From: Ruminococcus sp.
Lineage (GTDB): Bacteria > Bacillota > Clostridia > Oscillospirales > Ruminococcaceae
DNA length: 52,797 nucleotides
Direction: 5' to 3'
NCBI GenBank assembly: GCA_017519145.1
Contig: JAFWTA010000036.1
Span: 1-52,797 of the forward strand
The notes under the pieces were generated by a model. The model saw only the letters and a program-made list of their open reading frames with translations, had not been told where the DNA came from and ran no database searches. Made by a program: the position numbers and the translations under genes. Below are positions 41,726 to 48,235 of the stretch, piece after piece (positions within the stretch are counted from its first letter, which is position 1; each line of letters opens with the position of its first letter).

Positions 41726-42499
41726 TTACTTCTTTGCCCCGAGTCCCGGAAGGGTCTCAAGGACAGTCAGCCCGTACTTTCCGGCGAATGCCCTGCACTT
41801 TTCCATAGCCTCGCTGTCGCAGAGAGCTTCGGGAACATGGGCGTCGCAGCCGATAATGGCGGTATTGCCCACGTTCTGAGCTATGCGGAAGAACCTGTCC
41901 GAGGGGTAGTGCCTGCCGCTTGTCATGCCCAGCATATTTATCTCCACGGGTATATCCTTCGACTTCAGATACTCGCACAGTCTTGTGAAGTGCTTTTCGT
42001 ATATCTCCTGACTGCCTGTGAAGTCCAGCAGGTCGGGGTGAGCCAGATAGCGGTATCTTCCCGACTCCATGCCCTCGATTATGCGGTCAACGTACTTATT
42101 GAGCACTGCCTCGTCATCTGTGGGGACTCCCATATATACCTGACAGTACTCGGGGTCGTTGAAGTGCTGACCCATTATCATATAGTCCAGCGGATAGTCC
42201 GCAAGGAGCTTATCCTGCGCCTCGATGAGCTGGGGTATGTACTCCGCCTCAAAGCCTATGTATATGGTAATATCATCGGCGTACTCATCCCTGAGGCCGG
42301 TGAGAGAACTGAAATATCCCTCCACCTCTTTATCTGTCATTCTAATGCCCGACCTGTAACCGTCGCCGAACACCCACGGGCAGTGGTCGGCAAATCCCAG
42401 CACCTTCATGCCGTGAGCGATGGCGCTCTCCACGAACTCTCTGTCCGTACCTCTGGCATGGCCGCAGCGGGCGGTGTGGGTATGGTAATTCGCAAACAA
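41726..42499 (-). CDS. PHP-family histidinol-phosphatase
   Basis: A 257-aa PHP-domain phosphatase: NYHTHTARCGHA, FADHCPW, GFEAEY, GQHFND, AHPDLLDF and GCDAHVPE give the metal ligands. This type (HisK/HisJ) dephosphorylates histidinol phosphate. The start is TTG at 42499, with AGGAG 8 nt upstream. No other his genes are nearby, so another phosphate ester could be the substrate. It lies between ispD and pth in one operon. Confidence 0.9.
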   Translation of the reverse strand: MFANYHTHTARCGHARGTDREFVESAIAHGMKVLGFADHCPWVFGDGYRSGIRMTDKEVEGYFSSLTGLRDEYADDITIYIGFEAEYIPQLIEAQDKLLADYPLDYMIMGQHFNDPEYCQVYMGVPTDDEAVLNKYVDRIIEGMESGRYRYLAHPDLLDFTGSQEIYEKHFTRLCEYLKSKDIPVEINMLGMTSGRHYPSDRFFRIAQNVGNTAIIGCDAHVPEALCDSEAMEKCRAFAGKYGLTVLETLPGLGAKK

Positions 42500-42524
42500 A
42501 GTCTATTCTCCTTTCGCTCCCGAC

Positions 42525-43202
42525 TTATCTCCGTCTGAGGAGCACCTCCGCGATGTCTATATCCTCGGGGGTAGTTATCTTTATATTGGTGTAGTCACCC
42601 ACGGTCATAGCCACCTTGCCGCCGATAGCCTCTACCAGCTGGCAGTCATCGGTGAAGTCCAGACCGTGCTCCAGAGCGAAGTCAATGCCCTCAAAGTAGA
42701 GGTTTCGCTTGAATATCTGTGGAGTCTGGGTGATATACAGTGAGCTTCTCGGAGGAGTATCGATAATGAGACCGCCGTCCACGGTCTTGATGGTGTCCTT
42801 TACGGGAACGCCCAGTGTCGCGCCGCCGAACACGGAAGCGTCCTTTATGACTCTCTCGATATGCTCGGGCTTTACAAGGGGACGGGCGCCGTCGTGGACA
42901 GCCACAAGCTCGGTCTCCTTGGATATTTTTCTTATGCCGTTGATGACGCTCTCCTGACGGGTAGCGCCTCCCGTAGTGCAGGCGGCAAGCTTGGTTATGC
43001 CTGCGGCTTCAGCCTCTGCCTGAATGGCAGGGATATCGTCCTCACGGGCAACGATGATTATTTCGCAGACGCTCTCGCAGGACTGGAAAGCCTGCATGGT
43101 AACGCCTATGACCTTTCTTTCTCCCAGCGGGAGGAGTATCTTATTGACGCCGCCCATTCTTGTAGAATTTCCTGCGCACACGATAACAACGGAAGTTTTC
43201 AT
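42525..43202 (-). CDS. ispD: 2-C-methyl-D-erythritol 4-phosphate cytidylyltransferase
   Basis: A 225-aa enzyme of the non-mevalonate isoprenoid pathway. The CTP-binding motif is VVIVCAGNSTRMGGVNKILLPLG; VAVHDGARPLV and TDDCQLVEAIGGKVAM are typical. ATG at 43202 follows GGAG by 8 nt; a longer frame runs back into the repeat element and is rejected. First gene of an operon with the PHP phosphatase, pth and mfd. Confidence 0.95.
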   Translation of the reverse strand: MKTSVVIVCAGNSTRMGGVNKILLPLGERKVIGVTMQAFQSCESVCEIIIVAREDDIPAIQAEAEAAGITKLAACTTGGATRQESVINGIRKISKETELVAVHDGARPLVKPEHIERVIKDASVFGGATLGVPVKDTIKTVDGGLIIDTPPRSSLYITQTPQIFKRNLYFEGIDFALEHGLDFTDDCQLVEAIGGKVAMTVGDYTNIKITTPEDIDIAEVLLRRR

Positions 43203-43254
43203 AGCAATATCTCCATTATGATTTCTGTACAGCACCGCATAACGGTACATTATT

Positions 43255-43283
43255 ATTATAATATACCTTGAAGATGATGTCAA
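43255..43283 (-). promoter_or_regulatory. Promoter of the ispD operon, touching a repeat hairpin
   Basis: On the minus strand TTGACA (43278-43283), 17 bp, TATAAT (43255-43260), a perfect consensus. The -35 box overlaps by 2 bp the AT-rich hairpin at 43282-43314, so the repeat lies where upstream promoter elements act. Confidence 0.83.
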
Positions 43284-43436
43284 ATCATAATTTAGCGGAG
43301 CTAAATTATGATTTAAGTTTAGAGTTGAGAGTTTAGAGTTGAAAGTTGTGGAGTCGCCTGCGGCGACAATATTTAAATATTGTGAGCGAAGCGAACACAT
43401 TAACTCTCAACTCTCAACTTTCAACTATCAACTTAG
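43282..43436. repeat. Composite repeat: AT hairpin plus heptad element with hairpin core (copy C)
   Basis: AAATCATAATTTAGC-GGA-GCTAAATTATGATTT (43282-43314). Then heptads AAGTTTA, GAGTTGA, GAGTTTA, GAGTTGA, AAGTTGT (43315-43349). Core with GTCGCC-TGC-GGCGAC, ACAATAT/ATATTGT and GAGCGAAGCGAACACATT. Right arm AACTCTC (twice), AACTTTC, AACTATC, AACTTAG (43402-43436). It is followed by a short TTAGCGC/GCGCTAA hairpin. Confidence 0.88.
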
Positions 43437-43465
43437 CGCATACGCGCTAAATAATGATTTCCCCG

Positions 43466-43506
43466 TATAAACAAATGCCCCCGGGTGCTTTTCAGCACTC
43501 AGGGGC
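43466..43506 (-). terminator. Terminator of the two-component system operon
   Basis: On the minus strand GCCCCTGAGTGCT/AGCACCCGGGGGC (one mismatch, one wobble) followed by ATTTGTTTATAC. It belongs to the same sequence family as the terminators at 5862 and 36251. Confidence 0.85.
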
Positions 43507-43524
43507 ATAACTGCTGTATGAATG

Positions 43525-45615
43525 TCAATCCATAGTCACGGCGAAGCATACGCTCTCACCGGGCTGATTGATGATATTCAGCTTGAACTTGTGCTTGTCG
43601 ATGATGGACTTAGCTATGGCAAGACCCAGTCCGTAGCCGCCTGTTGCGCGGTTTCTCGACTCGTCGCTGCGGAAGAAGCGCTCGAAGATCTTATCCTGAT
43701 CCTCCACCTTGATGCCCTCGCCCGTATTGAATACGGACAGCACCTTTCTGCCGCCCACCTTCTTCAGCGAAACTCTTACCGTGCCGCCGTCGTTGGAGTA
43801 TTTCAGCGCATTGTCGATGAATATGGCAGCCATCTGCTTAACGTGCTTTTCGCTTCCGCAGAGCATGATATTGTCGTCCACATCCACCTCGAACTTCTTG
43901 TTGCTCTCAAACGCCTGACACTCAAAGGGCAGGGCTGTATTAACGATCGCCTTGCTCATGTTGAAGTACTTGTACTCCAGCTCAACGGTGTTGTTTTCCA
44001 GCCTTGTAAGATTCAGCAGGTCATTTACCAGCACGTTCATGCGGTCTGTCTGAGACTTTATGTAGTTGAGCCACTTGTTCTCACCTATCTCGCCCTGAAG
44101 AACGTCTGTATTTGCGGAGATGACCGTAAGAGGAGTCTTGAGCTCGTGGCTTGCATCCGATACGAACTGCTTCTGCTTGTTGAAAGCTATCTTGATAGGC
44201 TGGATACTCTTCTTGCTGAGGAAATACGCCAGAATGGACAGTATTATCAGCGCGATGGAGCCGATGATGATAGTGGTGCGCTTGAGCTGTCTGAGCATAT
44301 CCATCTCATAGCTCTTGTCTGTCAGCACTATGAGGTTTCCGTTGGACTTGTCAGCCTGATAGTACTGATATGAGTGATACATACCCGTATCGGTATTCTT
44401 GTCGAGGATATCGGTTATGCACTCCTGAGCCGCATCGGCTTTCAGGTCCTCGTTATAGAGCTTTGCAAGGTAATGGCCGTCCTTGTCGGACATGAGCACG
44501 AAAAAGTCGATAGAGCCGAGGCTCTTTGGTATGGGCTCCACCTTTGAAGCGCTTACGGGACTTGCCTCGGGAACAGGTGCAGGCTTTCTGCTCGTATCGT
44601 TCTTTTCGGCGTAAGTGACCTCGTCGCCGCCGTCCCTGTTTGCCAGCACGGTAAAGCCGTCGAGGACGTCCTCGCCGCTGTAAACGGTCTGCATAAGGTG
44701 GGGCTCGCTGTCGTCAGATCTTTCAGACTCGCCGCCGTGCTCACGGTGGTAGCTCTCATAGTCGAATTCTTCATTTTCATTGCTGTATGCCTTTGGAGCC
44801 TGTCCCCACTGCTGCTGGTTCCACGGGTTCCAAGGGCTCCACGGATTCCATGGGTTCCAAGGGTTCCACGGGTCGTAGGGGTTCCAGTTGGGGTCGTACT
44901 GACCGGTTCCCCAGCCGTTCTGACCGCCGTCGCCATTGCCCCAGCCGCCGTTCTGACCGTCGCCGCCCCAGCTTCCCCAGTCGCCCCAGCTGCCCTGACC
45001 GCCGTTATTGTTATTGTCGTTATTTGGCAGAGTGGGAGCCGTCCATTCCTGCTGGCTCTCCTGACTCTCGGACCTTCTGGGCTGAGTCTCGGGCTGTCTC
45101 GGCTGAGTTTCGGGCTGCTTGAAGGGCACCTCATTCTGATTGCCCTGATTATCATTGGGATTTGGCTGAGCCTCAGGCTGCTCCTGCTGCTCGTAATCGT
45201 TCTCCTCGTAGGTCTCGGTATCCGTTGCCTCCTCCGCAGAGGTGGTGACGGCAGCTGTCTCTGTAGTCTTTGCGGTAGTAGTAACACTTTCCGTAGTGAC
45301 AGCGGCTGACGATGAGGTGACCTCCGCAGTTGTGACAGCCTCAGTGGGCTTTTTTGCGGGCTCCGAGGGCTTTCCGTTCTTGGGCTCGCCGTTATCGGGC
45401 GGAGTGAACATGAACTTCAGCTCCTTGTCGTTATACTCCGTACCCGCAGCTATCTGCATGAGGACTTCCTTTGACTGACCTCTCATGACAGCCTTGGTGA
45501 TGACGTTTATGGAGCTTATGAGCGCGATGAACACTGCGAGGAGTATGCTCACTATCATGGTGAACAGCCTCATCTGCGCTTTTCTGAACATCTGATCGTT
45601 ATTTTTCTTTGCCAT
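43525..45615 (-). CDS. Sensor histidine kinase with Trp/Asn/Pro-rich extracellular segment
   Basis: A 696-aa membrane kinase. Membrane segments lie at about 17-39 and 447-466. The extracellular part includes a Thr-rich stretch (90-130), a Gln/Pro stretch (145-180), a Gly/Trp/Asn stretch (191-270, with repeats PWN), then a folded region to about 445. HisKA has SHELKTPLTVI with His490; the HATPase has FIDNALKYSND and GYGLGLAIAKSI. It follows its response regulator by 14 nt. The ligand is unknown; the Trp-rich segment could bind carbohydrate or wall polymer. Confidence 0.93.
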   Translation of the reverse strand: MAKKNNDQMFRKAQMRLFTMIVSILLAVFIALISSINVITKAVMRGQSKEVLMQIAAGTEYNDKELKFMFTPPDNGEPKNGKPSEPAKKPTEAVTTAEVTSSSAAVTTESVTTTAKTTETAAVTTSAEEATDTETYEENDYEQQEQPEAQPNPNDNQGNQNEVPFKQPETQPRQPETQPRRSESQESQQEWTAPTLPNNDNNNNGGQGSWGDWGSWGGDGQNGGWGNGDGGQNGWGTGQYDPNWNPYDPWNPWNPWNPWSPWNPWNQQQWGQAPKAYSNENEEFDYESYHREHGGESERSDDSEPHLMQTVYSGEDVLDGFTVLANRDGGDEVTYAEKNDTSRKPAPVPEASPVSASKVEPIPKSLGSIDFFVLMSDKDGHYLAKLYNEDLKADAAQECITDILDKNTDTGMYHSYQYYQADKSNGNLIVLTDKSYEMDMLRQLKRTTIIIGSIALIILSILAYFLSKKSIQPIKIAFNKQKQFVSDASHELKTPLTVISANTDVLQGEIGENKWLNYIKSQTDRMNVLVNDLLNLTRLENNTVELEYKYFNMSKAIVNTALPFECQAFESNKKFEVDVDDNIMLCGSEKHVKQMAAIFIDNALKYSNDGGTVRVSLKKVGGRKVLSVFNTGEGIKVEDQDKIFERFFRSDESRNRATGGYGLGLAIAKSIIDKHKFKLNIINQPGESVCFAVTMD

Positions 45616-45629
45616 GGCAGCATTCCTCC

Positions 45630-46298
45630 TTACTCAAGTGAATAGCCGATACCCCGGGCTGTTTTGATCTGAACGGGAGCCGAGATGACAGAGAGCTTCT
45701 TTCTAAGGAAGGATATGTACACCTCGATGTTGTTATACTCAACATCGCTCTCATAGCCCCAGATCTTCTCGATTATGCGCTCCTTGGGGAGTATCTGATG
45801 GGGATTGGAGATAAGCAGCTCCATGATCTGATACTCCTTCAGTGAAAGCTTTACATCGTTGCCCTGCCACATTACAGAGCAGGTGTTCTTATTGAGCTCA
45901 AGGCCGTTGTAATCCAGCCTGTTCTCATCGACGATCTCGCCCTTTCTTCTGGTGAGGGCGCGGACTCTCGCCAGCAGCTCTCCCGTAACGAAGGGCTTTG
46001 TCAGATAGTCGTCAGCGCCGCCGTCAAGGCCGTTGATCTTATCCTCGATCTCGCTTCGTGCGGTGAGCAGCAGGACGGGAGTGCTTATCCTCTCCTGTCT
46101 CAGCTTTCTCAGCACCTCCAGACCGTTCATGCCGGGAAGCATGATGTCGAGGATGATACAGTCGTACACGCCTGTCATGGCATTATCAAGACCGTCTATA
46201 CCGTTGTAAGCGGTGTCAACATTATACATATTTCTTTTAAGGATCTCCGAAAGAGCATCCGCAAGCTGCATCTCGTCTTCAACCACGAGAACTCTCAT
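45630..46298 (-). CDS. OmpR/PhoB family response regulator
   Basis: A 222-aa regulator. The receiver domain has MRVLVVEDE and phospho-acceptor Asp in DCIILDIMLPGMNG, with LTARSE and the KPF lysine. The C-terminal winged helix has LSLKEYQIMELLISNPHQILPKERIIEKIWG and NIEVYISFLRKKL. ATG at 46298 follows GGGGGA; the longer frame is rejected. Partner of the downstream kinase. Confidence 0.96.
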   Translation of the reverse strand: MRVLVVEDEMQLADALSEILKRNMYNVDTAYNGIDGLDNAMTGVYDCIILDIMLPGMNGLEVLRKLRQERISTPVLLLTARSEIEDKINGLDGGADDYLTKPFVTGELLARVRALTRRKGEIVDENRLDYNGLELNKNTCSVMWQGNDVKLSLKEYQIMELLISNPHQILPKERIIEKIWGYESDVEYNNIEVYISFLRKKLSVISAPVQIKTARGIGYSLE

Positions 46299-46396
46299 AT
46301 ATATTCCCCCTTGGAACTTCTCTGCCCCTGCGGCAGAGGGTATGTCATAGCACGGGGAGCAGTCACTCCGAGAGCACACCGCTCCACTCTACTATT

Positions 46397-46405
46397 ATTA
46401 TAGCA
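46397..46405 (-). promoter_or_regulatory. Extended -10 promoter of the two-component operon
   Basis: On the minus strand TGCTATAAT (TG-N-TATAAT) without a good -35 box, about 99 bp before the response-regulator ATG. It may need an activator. The region 46299-46396 holds no other clear element. Confidence 0.6.
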
Positions 46406-46518
46406 CAAATTATTGAAATAAGCTTAAAAGATGCATTAGTTCAATATGTTGATTAGGAAAAAAATCCGCGCCGTTTTTGTGCATATCAACAGTTTTGCAT
46501 TTTAACTGCCGACAAATG

Positions 46519-46547
46519 TTGACTAAGTAATAAATTTGTGTTAGAAT
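46519..46547 (+). promoter_or_regulatory. Promoter of the TPR-like protein gene
   Basis: TTGACT (46519-46524), 17 bp, TAGAAT (46542-46547), about 87 bp before the ATG at 46634. Confidence 0.7.
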
Positions 46548-46633
46548 TGAATATGCAAACAAGTAAGAATAATTTACTGTTTTTACTCATTTGCTATGTT
46601 ACGATAACCCACAGGACAGGGGGTCTGATATAT

Positions 46634-47335
46634 ATGATTTCACCGTCAGAACGTAAAAAGATAGGATTTTCGCTGCTGACATCTCACAGCGCCGAGATGA
46701 AAAAATACGTTGACGTGTATGCTTTATACATTGAAAAGGGATATACCAAGGATCTGTGCGAAGCCTATGCGGACGCCTTCATCGACAACGCAAAAAAGCC
46801 CTCGCCCTTTGATATAGTCCAGCTGGCATCACTGTACGGCAGGATACACGACTACAAATCGGCTGCCTTTTATCTTGAAAAGCTTGAAGACAAAAAGCTC
46901 AGCGGCGACGAAAAATTCGCCTACTGTGTCGAGACTCTTGCCACCGTCAGCAAGATAGGCAACTGGCGCGACGCAGAGGACTTCCGCACGAGGAACATAA
47001 GCTTCCTCCAGAAGCACACGGCAAAGATCACGCCCCAGAAGGAGGCTGACATGTACATCGCCCTTGCACTGGCGGACTGTGCTGCAAAGAACTACCAGCA
47101 GGCACTGAAGCTGCTGAAGTTCGGCTACAAGCCTCAGGGCGCAAAGGACCTTACTCTCCTTGAGATATTCATTACGGTAGTATACATTTTCGCCAAGGCA
47201 GGCGACGATGAGGGACTTGAGGGCGCTCTTCAGAACGCCGAGGGCTGCCTCAGGCTGTTCAAGCAGTTTGATTTTGCATGGCAGGCTTCCTACTACCGCA
47301 GACGTATCGAGGATGCAGCCAACGGAATATTATGA
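46634..47335 (+). CDS. TPR-like helical repeat protein, unknown function
   Basis: A 233-aa soluble, almost all-helical protein with helix pairs of TPR character (SPFDIVQLASLYGRIHDYKSAAFYLEKLED, EADMYIALALADCAAKNYQQALKLLKFG). No catalytic motif. ATG at 46634 follows GGGGG by 10 nt; an upstream in-frame start at 46538 overlaps the -10 box. It stands alone between a two-component operon and a long non-coding region, with its own promoter and terminator. Probably a protein-interaction scaffold. Confidence 0.82.
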   Translation: MISPSERKKIGFSLLTSHSAEMKKYVDVYALYIEKGYTKDLCEAYADAFIDNAKKPSPFDIVQLASLYGRIHDYKSAAFYLEKLEDKKLSGDEKFAYCVETLATVSKIGNWRDAEDFRTRNISFLQKHTAKITPQKEADMYIALALADCAAKNYQQALKLLKFGYKPQGAKDLTLLEIFITVVYIFAKAGDDEGLEGALQNAEGCLRLFKQFDFAWQASYYRRRIEDAANGIL

Positions 47336-47341
47336 CATAAG

Positions 47342-47371
47342 GCTCCGGGGAACAGACTTCGGAGCTTTTTT
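47342..47371 (+). terminator. Terminator of the TPR-like gene
   Basis: GCTCCG (47342-47347) pairs with CGGAGC (47360-47365), followed by six T. Confidence 0.82.
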
Positions 47372-47372
47372 G

Positions 47373-47736
47373 TAGCACAAAAATCGTTAAAACAAAAAAA
47401 TATATGAAGAATTTCCATATTTTTTATGAATTTTCTTCCGAGCCATTTTTTTGTATGATTTAACTAACATATTTCATCTGTATAATCACAATTGAATATT
47501 ACAGATTGTTAAAAACCCGGATTTTCACAGCACAAATTGTGCAAGCGCCGAAAACAACGCATCTGCGTTGATTTCAGAGTTCGGGAACTGCCTCCGGAAT
47601 ACGAAAAACACAGCAAAATCTGCATATATGAATATTATATGAACGTATAAAATATTCAGTTTTGTTCATAATTGCTTAATATAAATAATTGAATTTTATT
47701 TAGCAATATAGTGCTAATTTCAAGCAATATAATCAA
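47373..47736. other. AT-rich intergenic region with two small hairpins
   Basis: No credible gene. Two perfect palindromic stems, GCACAA-A-TTGTGC (47530-47542) and CAACGCA-TC-TGCGTTG (47555-47570), lie close together in a locally GC-richer island (about 47512-47610). A TATAAT at 47481-47486 precedes them without a good -35 box. They may be part of a separate small RNA or an operator. Confidence 0.45.
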
Positions 47737-48226
47737 TTGAACTTTCCTCCCCCATGGGCTATAATACAATTGTTGGAAGAACAGAGACCGAAAAATCGGT
47801 CTCCATCCACCACATAATTACATCAAGATATATTATGTGTCCTGTAACAAAATCGGCAATTATATCCTGTTTTGCTCGATACGGTTTTAAACTCCGCCGT
47901 ATCCATGCCACATCAACCAGTTCCAAAAGACATCTTACTTATTCACAACTGTTATTAAACATTAATGCCTATAATATGTTTAATCGCCTAAGGCAGTTTC
48001 CAAATCGCTTAAAACGTTACGACAGTAGTGATAACAAAGCAAAGGGATATATGGCACTACGGAATTTGTGCCTGCCGTACGGCATCTGCGTATAGAGGGT
48101 GCGCAGCCGCCAACTCGATAGCGACCTTGATTGGCTTTTGAGAGGGTGTCAATGAAGGTCGTTATTATTTTGCCAGTTCCGGTTCTATACCTATATAAAA
48201 AAGGCTGTCTCAGGACAGCCTTTTTT
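47737..48226 (+). ncRNA. Candidate uncharacterised structured non-coding RNA
   Basis: A promoter TTGAAC (47737-47742), 17 bp, TATAAT (47760-47765) is followed by no credible protein gene. About 12 nt after the predicted start is GAGACCGA-AAAA-TCGGTCTC (47784-47803). Further hairpins are GATACGG/CCGTATC (47878-47903), TGCCGTACGGCA (48073-48084), CTGCG/CGCAG (48086-48106) and GCGACCTT-ATTG/CAAT-AAGGTCGT (48121-48162). The unit ends in a strong terminator, for an RNA of about 455 nt. Signature sequences of RNase P RNA, tmRNA, T-box and c-di-GMP riboswitches were looked for and not seen. A weak 113-codon frame overlaps the promoter and is rejected. Confidence 0.5.
48197..48226. terminator. Bidirectional terminator between the ncRNA candidate and glmU
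   Basis: GGCTGTC-TCAG-GACAGCC flanked by six A and six T, so it works on both strands. It ends glmU (minus) and whatever is transcribed from 47772 (plus). Confidence 0.92.
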
Positions 48227-48235
48227 ACTTTTATA

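Noticed and set aside
42525-43400. Longer ispD start
   Set aside because: The extra 66 residues are translated repeat element (copy C) and promoter; the ATG at 43202 has a proper Shine-Dalgarno sequence and the family N-terminus.
47754-48095. 113-codon plus-strand frame in the non-coding region
   Set aside because: It starts inside the promoter (before the -10 box), has no Shine-Dalgarno sequence, and its composition does not resemble the genes around it.
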